NCBI RefSeq assembly: GCF_900698945.1
Contig: NZ_LR217717.1
Location: 124,001 to 188,000 of the forward strand
Length of the DNA stretch: 64,000 bases
Direction of reading: 5' to 3'
DNA from: Buchnera aphidicola (Cinara laricifoliae)
Lineage (GTDB): Bacteria > Pseudomonadota > Gammaproteobacteria > Enterobacterales > Enterobacteriaceae
Shown: positions 31,187 through 41,674 of the stretch, piece after piece
How positions within the stretch are numbered: the stretch's first letter is position 1
Layout of the letters: the number at the start of each line of letters is the position of its first letter
Made by a program: the position numbers and the translations under genes
The notes under the pieces: model-generated
Databases searched by the model: none
What the model saw: only the letters and a program-made list of their open reading frames with translations
Told to the model about the DNA's origin: nothing

Positions 31187-33781
31187 ATGTTAGGTAAAAT
31201 AATTAATAAATTTTTTATGAGCCGTAATGAACGTATTTTGCAAAATTTAAATGATCTTGTAATTAAAATTAATTTATTAGAAAAAAATCTGTTAAAATTA
31301 TCAGATAACGAACTAAAAAAAAAAACAAATGAATTTAAATTACGATTAAAATATGGTGATACGATTGATTCATTACTTCCAGAAGCTTTTTCTGTGGTTC
31401 GTGAAGCTAGTAAAAGAGTTTTTGGTATGCGTCATTTTGATGTACAAATTTTAGGAGGAATTATTTTACATCGACAATGTATTGCCGAAATGCGTACTGG
31501 TGAAGGAAAAACATTGACAGCTACGTTACCAGCATATTTAAATGCATTACTTGGTAATGGTGTTCATATCGTGACTATGAATGATTATCTTGCTAAAAGA
31601 GATGCTAATAAAAATCGTATTTTATTTGAATTTTTAGGTTTAAGTGTTGGGATAAATATTGCTGGTATTTCTCAAGAAGATAAAAAAATAGCATATTTAG
31701 CAGATATTACATATGGTACTAATCATGAATATGGTTTTGATTATTTACGAGATAATATGGTTTTTTGTCGAACTCAAAAAGTACAAAGAAAATTATATTT
31801 CGCTTTGATTGATGAAGTTGATTCTATTTTAATCGATGAAGCTCGAACACCCTTGGTAGTTTCAGGATCTATAGAAAATAGTAATACTTTATATCAAAAA
31901 ATAAATTCTTTAGTTTCTTTTTTAATTCCAAAAAATAAAAAAAATAGTAATAAAATATCTCAATTAGGTGATTTTTATATTGATTATAAACAACGTCAAA
32001 TTCACTTAACTGAAACAGGATTGATAAAAATAGAAAAATTATTAGTAAAATACAATTTTTTATTAAAAAAAGAATCATTATATTTATCTAAAAATATTTT
32101 TTTCGTTCATCATATGCTTTTAGCGTTGAAAGCACATTATATTTTTTTGAAAAATATAGATTATATTATACAAAATAGAAAAATAATTATTGTTGATGAA
32201 CATACCGGAAGAGTTATGTCTGGAAGAAGGTGGTCAGATGGATTACATCAAGCTATAGAAGCTAAAGAAGGTCTTTGTATACAAAATGATAATCAAACCT
32301 TAGCAGCTATCACTTTACAAAATTATTTTCGTTTGTATACTAAATTATCGGGTATGACAGGTACAGCTGCAACAGAAGCGTTTGAATTTAATTCTATTTA
32401 TAATTTAGATACAGTTGTTATTCCGACTAATCAACCTATGATTCGTAGTGATATGCCTGATTTAATATATTTATCTGAAATTGATAAGATCAATGCTGTT
32501 ATATCAGATATACGAGATTGTGTAATTCGTAAACAACCGGTATTAGTTGGGACAGTTTCTATTGAAAAATCTGAACAAATTTCTAGACTTTTAAAAAAAA
32601 TAAATATTCCACATAATGTCTTAAATGCTAAAAAGCATGCTCAAGAAGCTGAAATTATATCTCAAGCAGGAGAACCATCGGCCGTTACTATCGCAACTAA
32701 TATGGCAGGTAGAGGTACAGATATTGTTTTAGGAGGTATTAATGATCGATCTAAAAATAATAAAAAATATAATTTTAAAAAAAATAGTTTGTTTGTAAAA
32801 TCTTGGGATGAAAAAAACAAATTAGTAGTTAAATCAGGTGGTTTGCATATTATTGGTACAGAAAGACATGAATCACGTAGAATTGATAATCAGTTACGCG
32901 GAAGATCTGGTCGGCAAGGAGATCCTGGTTCATCTAGATTTTATTTGTCATTAGATGATTCGTTAATACGTCTTTTTGCTTCAGATAATATTATTAATTT
33001 TATAAGAACTATTGGAATAAAACCAGGTCAATCAATTAAGCATCCTTGGTTAAGTATAGCTATTGAAAGTGCTCAAAAAAAAATAGAAAACCAAAATTTT
33101 GATACAAGAAAACAATTATTAGAATATGATAATATTGTTAACGAACAGCGTGCAGTCATATATAATGAACGAGATAAATTAATTAATCAATCTAATATTC
33201 ATGATCATGTTTTATCTATTTTAAAAGATCGTATTTATTTTTGCATTAAACAGTATGTGTCAGGAGGCAAGATAAGCATAGATAGTTTTTTGGCTTTAGA
33301 AAAAGAGTTAAAAAATAATTTTTATTATATAAAACCAAAAAATAAATTTTTAGCACATGATACTAGTTTATATAAAAATGTAGATAAATTGATTGAGTTA
33401 ATTGTTGCTACAATACAATTTAATTATAATAAACAGATTACATCAATTGCACATAAATATTCTTATATGATTGAAAAATCGGTAGTATTACAAATACTAG
33501 ATATTTTTTGGATAGAACATTTAAATTCGGTAGATTTTTTACGACATAGTATTCATTTAAGAGGTTATGCGCAACAAGATCCGCAACAAGAATATAAACG
33601 AGAATCATTTTTTATGTTTCAAACAATGTTAGAGGGAATAAAAAATAATGTAATTAAAAATTTAATAAATATTTTTTATATAGATTTTGAACGAAAAAAA
33701 AATACATATATTAATTTAATTGATCAAAAAGATTATAATTCATTTCATATTTTTATTATGAAATCTATTGATATTAAATAA
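31187..33781 (+). CDS. secA: Protein translocase ATPase SecA
   Basis: SecA drives proteins through SecYEG by ATP hydrolysis. Walker A reads [10 protein letters not shown], Walker B region [16 protein letters not shown], and motif VI region [21 protein letters not shown] is intact. I chose ATG 31187 ([15 protein letters not shown]), which aligns with E. coli MLIKLLTKVFGSRND; an ATG at 31148 would add 13 residues with no ribosome site. The protein ends about 864 residues in, without the zinc-binding C-terminal tail (CxCxSGxxxxxCHG) that binds SecB and lipids in E. coli (901 residues). Confidence 0.97.
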   Translation: MLGKIINKFFMSRNERILQNLNDLVIKINLLEKNLLKLSDNELKKKTNEFKLRLKYGDTIDSLLPEAFSVVREASKRVFGMRHFDVQILGGIILHRQCIAEMRTGEGKTLTATLPAYLNALLGNGVHIVTMNDYLAKRDANKNRILFEFLGLSVGINIAGISQEDKKIAYLADITYGTNHEYGFDYLRDNMVFCRTQKVQRKLYFALIDEVDSILIDEARTPLVVSGSIENSNTLYQKINSLVSFLIPKNKKNSNKISQLGDFYIDYKQRQIHLTETGLIKIEKLLVKYNFLLKKESLYLSKNIFFVHHMLLALKAHYIFLKNIDYIIQNRKIIIVDEHTGRVMSGRRWSDGLHQAIEAKEGLCIQNDNQTLAAITLQNYFRLYTKLSGMTGTAATEAFEFNSIYNLDTVVIPTNQPMIRSDMPDLIYLSEIDKINAVISDIRDCVIRKQPVLVGTVSIEKSEQISRLLKKINIPHNVLNAKKHAQEAEIISQAGEPSAVTIATNMAGRGTDIVLGGINDRSKNNKKYNFKKNSLFVKSWDEKNKLVVKSGGLHIIGTERHESRRIDNQLRGRSGRQGDPGSSRFYLSLDDSLIRLFASDNIINFIRTIGIKPGQSIKHPWLSIAIESAQKKIENQNFDTRKQLLEYDNIVNEQRAVIYNERDKLINQSNIHDHVLSILKDRIYFCIKQYVSGGKISIDSFLALEKELKNNFYYIKPKNKFLAHDTSLYKNVDKLIELIVATIQFNYNKQITSIAHKYSYMIEKSVVLQILDIFWIEHLNSVDFLRHSIHLRGYAQQDPQQEYKRESFFMFQTMLEGIKNNVIKNLINIFYIDFERKKNTYINLIDQKDYNSFHIFIMKSIDIK

Positions 33782-34224
33782 TTATCAACATACATAACAA
33801 TAATTATTGTTTTAAATGAACTAAAAAATCTTATTTTTTAAATAATATATATTTTGTATTTATTTTGATGTGTATATCAATATATTTTATAATTTTTATT
33901 AAATATGATGTATACAAGAAATATATTATTAATAATAAAAATTATTTTTTAATAAATAATTAATTTTAATTAATTAAAAAAAATATATATAGTAAATGTA
34001 TTATTTATAATGATTATATCTATATATAAAATATATATTAATGATAACGTTATTTTTATAAATATAATTAATTATTGATAATATATATATGTATATTTAT
34101 GACTATAATACTACATATTATATTATTATTTTTAATATAACAATATAAATATATAGAAAAAATTATTAAAGTGATTCAATTATTTTAATTTTTAACATGT
34201 AGTTATTTGAAAGGTCTATCGAGT
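33782..34224. other. Gene-free region between secA and aceE
   Basis: No gene or RNA was recognised. The pdhR regulator gene that precedes aceE in E. coli is absent, so the pyruvate dehydrogenase operon seems to have lost its dedicated repressor. No promoter could be singled out. Confidence 0.5.
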
Positions 34225-36885
34225 ATGTCAAAAAATATTTTTCAAGATATTGATCCAATTGAAACATCTGAATGGATAGATTCTATTGCTGCAGTAATCA
34301 AAAGATATGGTTCAAAAAGAGCTCATTTTTTAATAGATAAAATATTAAATTCAAATTTATTACGAAATAATTATATACATAAAAATGATATTTCAAATTT
34401 TATCAATACCATTCATGTTAGTGATGAACCTCAATATCCCGGAAATATTAAGTTGGAAAAAAAAATTTGTTCAGTAGTTCAATGGAATGCTATTATGATG
34501 GTTTTACGGGCTTCCAGAAAAAATTTAGATTTAGGGGGGCATATTTCTTCATTTCAATCTTCTGCTATGATTTATGAAGTTTGTTTTAATCATTTTTTTC
34601 GTGCTTCTAATAAAGATGATGGTGGTGATTTGGTTTATTTTCAAGGACATATATCTCCTGGTATTTACTCTAGAGCTTTTTTGGAAAATCGTTTAACAGA
34701 AGAACAAATGGATAATTTTAGACAAGAAACTAATGGAATAGGATTATCCTCATATCCTCATCCAAAATTAATGCCTAATTTTTGGCAGTTTCCTACAGTA
34801 TCTATGGGTTTAAGTGCTATTTCAGCAATTTATCAAGCAAAATTTTTAAAATATTTGAATAATAGGGGTTTAAAGGATACTTCTCAACAAAATGTATATG
34901 TTTTTTTAGGTGACGGTGAAATGGATGAACCTGAATCAAAAGGTGCTATTACAATAGCAGCGCGAGAAAAATTAGATAATTTAATATTTGTTGTTAATTG
35001 TAACTTACAAAGATTAGATGGGCCTGTAAATGGTAATGGAAAAATCATTAATGAATTAAATAATTTTTTTTTAGGAGCTGGGTGGCATGTAATTAAAGTT
35101 ATTTGGGGTAGTTCTTGGGATGATTTATTAGAAAAAGATATTTCAGGATATTTACAAAAATTAATGAATGAAACTATAGATGGTGATTATCAAACATTTA
35201 GATCACAAGATGGTGCTTATATTCGAAAACATTTTTTTAATAAGTATACAGAAACAAAAAAGTTAGTAGAAAATATGACTGATGATGATATATGGAGATT
35301 AAGACGAGGAGGACATGATTTTAAAAAATTATATTCTGCTTTTTATTCTGCCAAATTGGTTAAAGATAAACCGGTAGTTATATTAATTCATACAGTTAAA
35401 GGTTATGGATTAGGAAAGATTGCTGAAGGTAAAAATATTGCTCATCAGGTTAAAAATTTAGAAATAAAAGATATTCAATATTTACAAAATCAGTTAAAAA
35501 TAAAATTAGATATGGATTCTTTACAAAAACTATCTTATATAAAATTTTCTCCTGATTCTTTAGAATTTAAGTATATGCATCATCAAAGGAAAAAATTAAA
35601 AGGTTACATACCTACACGTTTAATGAATTTTTCTGAAATATTAAAAATTCCTACTTTAAAAGATTTTCAGTCTTTATTAGATAAACAAATTAGACCTATT
35701 TCTACGACTATAGCTTTTGTACGGATTTTAAATTTATTGTTAAAAAATATTTATTTAAAGGATAGAATTGTACCAATCGTAGCTGATGAAGCACGTACGT
35801 TTGGAATGGAAGGTTTATTTCGTAAAATAGGTATTTATAACCATAAAGGACAACAATACACTCCAGCGGATAGAGATCAAATATTTTATTATAAGGAAGA
35901 TTGTAAAGGTCAAATTTTACAAGAAGGTATAAATGAATTAGGCGCTGGTTCTTCTTGGTTAGCAGCAGCAACGTCTTATAGTACAAATAATTTCCCAATG
36001 ATACCATTTTATATTTATTATTCTATGTTTGGTTTTCAAAGAATAGGAGATTTATTATGGTCTTGTGGAGATCAACAAGCAAGAGGATTTTTGATTGGCG
36101 CTACATCAGGAAGAAGTACCTTAAATGGAGAAGGTTTACAACATGCTGATGGACATAGTCATGTTTTATCTTCAACTATACCAAATTGTATTTCTTATGA
36201 TCCTACGTATAGTTATGAATTAGCAGTAATTATACAATCTGGTTTAGAACGTATGTATGGAAATAAACAAGAGAATGTTTTTTTTTATATAACAACTTTG
36301 AATGAAAGTTATAAAATGCCAAATATGTCTAATAATATGATAGAAGGTATTTGTAAAGGTATATATAAATTAAATACATATCATGGTAATCAAGGACATG
36401 TTCAATTACTAGGATCAGGTTCTATTTTATGTTGCGTCAAAAAAGCAGCTAAATTTTTATTATCTGAATACCAAATTGGTTCTGATATTTATAGTGTTAC
36501 ATCTTTTACAGAATTAGCTCGTAATGGTCAAGATTGTATGCGATGGAATATGTTAAATCCAATGAAAAAAAAGAAACAACCATATATTACTTCTGTTATG
36601 AATAAATCGCCTGTTGTAGCGGCTACTGATTATATGAAAATTTTTGCAGAACAGATTCGAGCATATATACCATCTAATATATTTCGTGTTTTAGGTTCAG
36701 ATGGTTATGGAAGATCAGATAGTCGTGAAAAATTACGTAATTTTTTTGAAATAAATACATCTTATATTGTTAGTGCGGCTTTAGATGCATTAATTGAACA
36801 AGGACAAATAAATGCCAGTGTACTTGTTAATGCTTTAAAAAAATTAAATATTATTTCCAATAAACCGAATCCGCGTTTAGCATAA
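34225..36885 (+). CDS. aceE: Pyruvate dehydrogenase E1 component
   Basis: AceE is the homodimeric, thiamine diphosphate-dependent E1 of the pyruvate dehydrogenase complex. The ThDP/Mg motif reads GDGEMDEPESKGA, then NCNLQRLDGPV, and the C-terminal half has DEARTFGMEGLFR and GEGLQHADGHSH. I chose ATG 34225 (MSKNIFQDIDPIET), with AAAGG ten bases upstream, giving 886 residues versus 887 in E. coli. A TTG at 34207 would add six residues. It is the first gene of aceE-aceF-lpd and is very well conserved. Confidence 0.98.
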   Translation: MSKNIFQDIDPIETSEWIDSIAAVIKRYGSKRAHFLIDKILNSNLLRNNYIHKNDISNFINTIHVSDEPQYPGNIKLEKKICSVVQWNAIMMVLRASRKNLDLGGHISSFQSSAMIYEVCFNHFFRASNKDDGGDLVYFQGHISPGIYSRAFLENRLTEEQMDNFRQETNGIGLSSYPHPKLMPNFWQFPTVSMGLSAISAIYQAKFLKYLNNRGLKDTSQQNVYVFLGDGEMDEPESKGAITIAAREKLDNLIFVVNCNLQRLDGPVNGNGKIINELNNFFLGAGWHVIKVIWGSSWDDLLEKDISGYLQKLMNETIDGDYQTFRSQDGAYIRKHFFNKYTETKKLVENMTDDDIWRLRRGGHDFKKLYSAFYSAKLVKDKPVVILIHTVKGYGLGKIAEGKNIAHQVKNLEIKDIQYLQNQLKIKLDMDSLQKLSYIKFSPDSLEFKYMHHQRKKLKGYIPTRLMNFSEILKIPTLKDFQSLLDKQIRPISTTIAFVRILNLLLKNIYLKDRIVPIVADEARTFGMEGLFRKIGIYNHKGQQYTPADRDQIFYYKEDCKGQILQEGINELGAGSSWLAAATSYSTNNFPMIPFYIYYSMFGFQRIGDLLWSCGDQQARGFLIGATSGRSTLNGEGLQHADGHSHVLSSTIPNCISYDPTYSYELAVIIQSGLERMYGNKQENVFFYITTLNESYKMPNMSNNMIEGICKGIYKLNTYHGNQGHVQLLGSGSILCCVKKAAKFLLSEYQIGSDIYSVTSFTELARNGQDCMRWNMLNPMKKKKQPYITSVMNKSPVVAATDYMKIFAEQIRAYIPSNIFRVLGSDGYGRSDSREKLRNFFEINTSYIVSAALDALIEQGQINASVLVNALKKLNIISNKPNPRLA

Positions 36886-36896
36886 GAGGTGATATA

Positions 36897-38144
36897 GTGA
36901 ACGTAGAAGTTTTTATGCCAGATATTGGGGTAGAAAGTGTAGAGATAATTGAAATTTTAGTACAAATAGGAGATGAAATAAAAAAAGAAGATAGTCTTAT
37001 TTCGGTAGAAAGTCATAAATCTGTATTAGAAATACCTTCTCCGATTTCTGGAATTGTTAAAAAAATTTGTATTAAAGTAGGAGATAAATTATCGGTTAAT
37101 ACATTAATTATGGTTTTAAAAAATATTGATCAAAATAAATATTCCAAAAAAAATAATATAAATAATCATTATGTAAATTCTTCAGATCAATTAAATGTTA
37201 CGAATGTATTGGATGATAAAGATAATAACATTAGTGTTATTGAGGATATTTATGCATCTCCTAAAGTACGACGTATTGCTAGACTATTAAAGATAAATTT
37301 ATCAAAATTAACAGGAAGTGGTCCTAAAGGTCGAATTACTTGTGAAGATGTGAAAAAGTATAGTATTCAAGTATCTAATAATTCATATTTACATCATAAT
37401 AAGAACAGTAATTTTAAAAATGATCATATAACGCATATTAATGATGATGAAGAACATCAATTATTAACTAATATTCAATGTATCTCCGGTAATCGATTAT
37501 TGAATAATTGGAAAAATATTCCACATGTTACTCAGTTTGATGAGGCAGATATTACTGACTTAGAAGATTTTCGAAAATTATATAATTCTCGTAATTTAAA
37601 TAATAAAAGCGTTCAAAAAATTTCGATGTTATCATTTTTAGTTAAATCAGTTGTACATGCTTTATTGCAATATCCACGATTTAATAGTATTTTACATTCT
37701 AGTAAAAACAGTATTGTTTTAAAAAAAAATATTAATATTGGAATTGCTGTAGATACTAAAGAAGGATTACTAGTACCTGTTTTAAAAAATTTGAAAGATA
37801 AGAATATTAGTGAAATTTCATATGAAATTTTTAACTTAGTTCAAAAAGCAAAAAATAATCAATTAAATATTTCTGATATGAATAATGGAAGTTTTACTAT
37901 TTCTAGTCTAGGAGGGATCGGTGGAACTGGTTTTACACCTATAATTAATGCCCCTGAAGCTTGTATATTAGGAGTGTCAAAAGCTACAATAAAACCTATT
38001 TGGAATATAAAAAAGTTTTATCCTCGTTTAATTCTTCCATTTTCTTTATCGTATGATCATCGTATAATTGATGGTGCTGATGGAGTACGTTTCACGAATT
38101 TTTTAGGTCAGTTATTATCTGATATTAGAACTTTATTGGTATAA
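36897..38144 (+). CDS. aceF: Dihydrolipoyl acetyltransferase (E2), single lipoyl domain
   Basis: AceF is the core of the pyruvate dehydrogenase complex. Starting from GTG 36897 (ribosome site AAGAGGTG), it has one lipoyl domain (residues 1-80), a linker rich in Asn, the peripheral subunit-binding domain YASPKVRRIARLL, and the catalytic domain ending SYDHRIIDGADG. E. coli AceF has three lipoyl domains and 630 residues; this one has 415. The lipoyl lysine is Lys41 in ESHKSVLEIPSP, where the usual DKA is changed to HKS. It follows aceE by 11 bases. Confidence 0.97.
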   Translation: MNVEVFMPDIGVESVEIIEILVQIGDEIKKEDSLISVESHKSVLEIPSPISGIVKKICIKVGDKLSVNTLIMVLKNIDQNKYSKKNNINNHYVNSSDQLNVTNVLDDKDNNISVIEDIYASPKVRRIARLLKINLSKLTGSGPKGRITCEDVKKYSIQVSNNSYLHHNKNSNFKNDHITHINDDEEHQLLTNIQCISGNRLLNNWKNIPHVTQFDEADITDLEDFRKLYNSRNLNNKSVQKISMLSFLVKSVVHALLQYPRFNSILHSSKNSIVLKKNINIGIAVDTKEGLLVPVLKNLKDKNISEISYEIFNLVQKAKNNQLNISDMNNGSFTISSLGGIGGTGFTPIINAPEACILGVSKATIKPIWNIKKFYPRLILPFSLSYDHRIIDGADGVRFTNFLGQLLSDIRTLLV

Positions 38145-38241
38145 TTTTTTTTTAAAAATATATAATAATTTTTTAATTGCTCATTAAATGATTTTAATTG
38201 AAATAAATTTTATTTATTTCTGTTAACAAAAAGAGTTTTTT

Positions 38242-39663
38242 ATGAAAAAACATATTAATGTCAATGTAGTAGTAATTGGTGGTGGACCAGCAGGGTATTC
38301 TGCAGCTTTTAGATGTTCTGATTTAGGATTATCTGCTTTAATTGTAGAAAAATATGGTGTTTTAGGCGGTACTTGTTTAAATGTTGGTTGTATTCCATCA
38401 AAATCATTATTATATTTAACCAATTTAATTAAAGAAATAAAAGAATTTTCTAAGTATAATATTAATATCGGTAATTCTAATCAGTTAGATATGTCTCAGA
38501 TTATGAATTGGAAAAATAATATTATTTGTAAATTAAATCGTGGATTAAGTGATATAGCTAAATATAGAAAAGTAGATATATTACAAGGAACGGCTATATT
38601 TCTAAATCAAAACTTATTAGAGGTTACATACAAAGATATTGTTTATAACATTCATTTTGATAATGCTATTATTGCTACTGGATCTGTACCAGTATCATTA
38701 CCAGATGCATTATCTGATCAAGATAGCCGTATTTGGAGTTCCACCGATGCATTAAATTGTACTGTAATTCCTAAAAATTTATTAATCATCGGTGCTGGTA
38801 TTATTGGATTGGAAATGGCTACTATATATAGTTCTTTAGGTTCTCAAGTAGATATTATAGATAGTTCTACTAGATTTTTTCCATCCATTGATAAGGATAT
38901 TAGTGATATGTTTATTCAGTATACAAAAAATGATTTTAGTGTTTATTTAAATACATCGGTAGTTAATTTGATACCTGATCTTAATGGAATAATTTTAAAA
39001 ACACAAAACGATAGTGATTTTTTAAAAAATAAATTATATGATAATGTGTTGATTTCTATTGGTAGAACCGCTAATACGAATGGTTTAAATTTATCTTCTA
39101 TTGGAGTCGAATTAAATTCTTTGGGTTTTATTAAAGTTAATAGTCAAATGTGTACTAATATATCAAATATTTTTGCTGTTGGTGATGTAGTAGGTGTACC
39201 GATGTTAGCTCATAAAGGAATACATGAAGCACATATAGCGGCTGAAGTTATTTCTGGTAAAAATCATTTTTTTGAACCTAAAGTAATTCCATGTGTTGCA
39301 TATTGTGATCCGGAAATTGCCTGGACTGGTATTATGGAAGAACATGCTAAATTAAAAGGAATTAATTATCGATCAGTAATTATGCCCTGGAAATTTTCTG
39401 GTAAAGCAATAAGTTCTAATTGTTCAGAAAACGGTATTACTAAATTAATTGTTGATACTGATAACAATAGAATTATTGGTGGTATTATTGTCGGGAGACA
39501 TGCAGGAGAATTATTATCAGAAATTAATTTATCTATTGAAATGGGATGTGATATAGAAGATATAGCATTAACCGTTCATTCCCATCCTTCTTTATCTGAA
39601 TCAATAAATATATCAGCTCAGTTATTTAACGGTACTGCTACAGACATAATAAATAAGATATAA
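38242..39663 (+). CDS. lpd: Dihydrolipoyl dehydrogenase
   Basis: Lpd is the FAD enzyme E3 that reoxidises the lipoyl groups of pyruvate and 2-oxoglutarate dehydrogenases. The FAD motif reads VIGGGPAGYSAA, the redox disulphide GGTCLNVGCIPSK, the NAD motif GAGIIGLEMA, and the active-site histidine-glutamate pair HSHPSLSES. The 473 residues match E. coli (474). An AAGAG site precedes the ATG. It closes the aceEF-lpd operon. Confidence 0.98.
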   Translation: MKKHINVNVVVIGGGPAGYSAAFRCSDLGLSALIVEKYGVLGGTCLNVGCIPSKSLLYLTNLIKEIKEFSKYNINIGNSNQLDMSQIMNWKNNIICKLNRGLSDIAKYRKVDILQGTAIFLNQNLLEVTYKDIVYNIHFDNAIIATGSVPVSLPDALSDQDSRIWSSTDALNCTVIPKNLLIIGAGIIGLEMATIYSSLGSQVDIIDSSTRFFPSIDKDISDMFIQYTKNDFSVYLNTSVVNLIPDLNGIILKTQNDSDFLKNKLYDNVLISIGRTANTNGLNLSSIGVELNSLGFIKVNSQMCTNISNIFAVGDVVGVPMLAHKGIHEAHIAAEVISGKNHFFEPKVIPCVAYCDPEIAWTGIMEEHAKLKGINYRSVIMPWKFSGKAISSNCSENGITKLIVDTDNNRIIGGIIVGRHAGELLSEINLSIEMGCDIEDIALTVHSHPSLSESINISAQLFNGTATDIINKI

Positions 39664-40020
39664 TTTGATATTACATTAATTTTATTAATATTTGTTAAAT
39701 ATATTAATTTTTTAAAAATTTTATATTTTAATTTTAACTAAAAAATGAATTTTTAATCAAATAAATATATTGTTATATAATATAAATATATAGAATTTTT
39801 TTAATAAAAATCTAATTAATTATTAAATTTTTATTTATTGTTTATCAACTTATTAATTTTTTAAAATTATTAATAATTATAAATATAATTTTTACAGAGC
39901 AGGTTATTTTCCTGCTCTAAAAAATTTTTAATATTACTACTTAAAAGTAGTACATATGAGATAACATATTCTTGTCATATATATTTATGTAAATTATATA
40001 ATATACTATCATTTAGTATA
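39664..40020. other. Gene-free region between convergent lpd and erpA
   Basis: This 357-base spacer holds the hairpin at 39896-39918. The speE and speD genes, which stand near lpd in E. coli, are absent. Confidence 0.55.
39896..39918. terminator. Hairpin terminator between lpd and erpA
   Basis: AGAGCAGG and CCTGCTCT form an 8-bp G+C-containing stem around TTATTTT, followed on the + strand by AAAAAATTTTT. It is the strongest G+C patch in this spacer and sits between convergent genes. Confidence 0.75.
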
Positions 40021-40362
40021 TTATATGCTAAATGATAATCCGCAGCCACATGTTGTTTGAGCATTTGGATTAATTACTATAAATTTAGAACCTTCTAAAT
40101 TTTCTTTGTAATCTATTTTTCCTCCTATTAAATATTGAGAACTAATTGGATCAATAATAATTTCAATACCAGATTGTTGAATATAAATATCGTCTTTATT
40201 GATATATTTTTCTAATTTAAAACCATATTGAAAACCTCCGCACCCGCCTCCTGTTATATATATACGTAATTTTAATTGTAAATTTTTTTTTTTAATTACG
40301 AGTTGTTTGATTTTATCAATTGCATTAATGGTAACATTAAATGGAAATACTGATATATTCAT
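40021..40362 (-). CDS. erpA: Iron-sulphur cluster insertion protein ErpA
   Basis: ErpA is an A-type carrier that delivers iron-sulphur clusters to target enzymes. The three ligand cysteines are Cys41 in [12 protein letters not shown] and Cys105 and Cys107 in [11 protein letters not shown]. The 113 residues match E. coli (114). With complex I and other iron-sulphur enzymes in the genome, its retention makes sense. It stands alone upstream of lpd on the other strand. Confidence 0.97.
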   Translation of the reverse strand: MNISVFPFNVTINAIDKIKQLVIKKKNLQLKLRIYITGGGCGGFQYGFKLEKYINKDDIYIQQSGIEIIIDPISSQYLIGGKIDYKENLEGSKFIVINPNAQTTCGCGLSFSI

Positions 40363-40461
40363 ATAAACTCTATTTTTTAAAAGTTAAAATAATTTTTATT
40401 ATTTAAATAATTTATAATATTTATAAAATATATTTTGTAAATATATTTTCTGTAAAATAAT

Positions 40462-41616
40462 TTATTTTTTTCTTCTTAAAAAAGCTGGAATATCTAAAAA
40501 ATTTTTTTCATATTTTTTTGTTTGTGTGAGTGTATTATGTGTATCTTTTTGTATATTTTTAGTATTGTTTATGATTTTATGTCCTCGTAATGTTTGACTT
40601 CTATAATCTGATAATAATCTGTTAGATGATTTATTTCTCATAAAAGAATTTTCAGGTCTTTGTTCCATACCAATTCCTGTTGCAACTACAGTTACTCTTA
40701 ATGAATGATCCATTTGTGGATCTAATGATGTACCAATTACAACTGTGGCATTATCAGAAGAAAATGCACGTATAGTATTTCCGACGGTCTCAAATTCATC
40801 TAATCTTAAATCAAAACCAGCAGTAATATTTACTAAGACTCCTCGAGCTCCGGATAAATCAATATCTTCTAGTAATGGACTAGAAATCGCAATTTCAGAT
40901 GCTTCTTCAGCTCTATTTTCACCTGATGCTGATCCTGTTCCCATCATAGCATACCCCATTTCTGACATTACAGTTCTTACGTCTGCAAAATCTACATTCA
41001 TTAATCCTGGTCGTGTAATTAGTTCTGCGATTCCTTGTACCGCACCTTTTAAAACATCATTAGCTGCTCCAAATGCATCTAATAATGATATACCGCGCGT
41101 TAATACTTTTAGTAATTTATCATTAGGAATAGTGATTAATGAATCAACGTATTTAGATAATTCATTCAATCCTTGTTCTGCAAAATTCATTCGTTTTTTT
41201 CCTTCAAAACTAAAAGGCTTGGTAACTACTGCAACAGTTAGAATCCCTAATTCTTTAGCAACTTCTGCAACTACTGGTGCTGCTCCAGTACCTGTTCCGC
41301 CTCCCATTCCTGCGGCTATAAAGACCATATCAGCTCCATATAATGCTGATTTTAACGTTTCTTTATCTTCTTCAGCGGAATCTTTTCCTACATCAGGATT
41401 GGCTCCAGCGCCTAGTCCTTTAGTTATAGTATTACCGATTTGTATTGTTTGCCCAACAGCTATTTTTCTTAATGCTTGTGCATCTGTATTAATAGCAAAA
41501 AATTCAACTCCTTCTATTTTTTCACGAACCATATGTTCAACAGCATTACTACCTCCTCCGCCAACACCAATAACTTTAATAACTGCATCATTGCTTAATT
41601 CAGACGGTTCAAACAT
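40462..41616 (-). CDS. ftsZ: Cell division protein FtsZ
   Basis: FtsZ is the tubulin-like GTPase that forms the division ring. The tubulin signature [10 protein letters not shown] is intact, as are [14 protein letters not shown] and [11 protein letters not shown]. The C-terminal peptide [10 protein letters not shown], which binds FtsA and ZipA, is conserved. I chose the ATG at 41616 ([12 protein letters not shown]), preceded by GGAG at good spacing; a GTG at 41625 would add three residues. The 384 residues match E. coli (383). It is one of the best-conserved proteins here. Confidence 0.98.
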   Translation of the reverse strand: MFEPSELSNDAVIKVIGVGGGGSNAVEHMVREKIEGVEFFAINTDAQALRKIAVGQTIQIGNTITKGLGAGANPDVGKDSAEEDKETLKSALYGADMVFIAAGMGGGTGTGAAPVVAEVAKELGILTVAVVTKPFSFEGKKRMNFAEQGLNELSKYVDSLITIPNDKLLKVLTRGISLLDAFGAANDVLKGAVQGIAELITRPGLMNVDFADVRTVMSEMGYAMMGTGSASGENRAEEASEIAISSPLLEDIDLSGARGVLVNITAGFDLRLDEFETVGNTIRAFSSDNATVVIGTSLDPQMDHSLRVTVVATGIGMEQRPENSFMRNKSSNRLLSDYRSQTLRGHKIINNTKNIQKDTHNTLTQTKKYEKNFLDIPAFLRRKK

Positions 41617-41674
41617 AAAATACACTCCATAATATTGAAATGTTTAAAAATAATTAAATATTTTGAATATTTAA

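Noticed and set aside
40745..41632. Long open frame (295 codons) on the + strand opposite ftsZ
   Set aside because: It is exactly antisense to the highly conserved ftsZ, has no similarity to known proteins and no ribosome site. It arises from the codon use of ftsZ, the least A+T-biased gene here.
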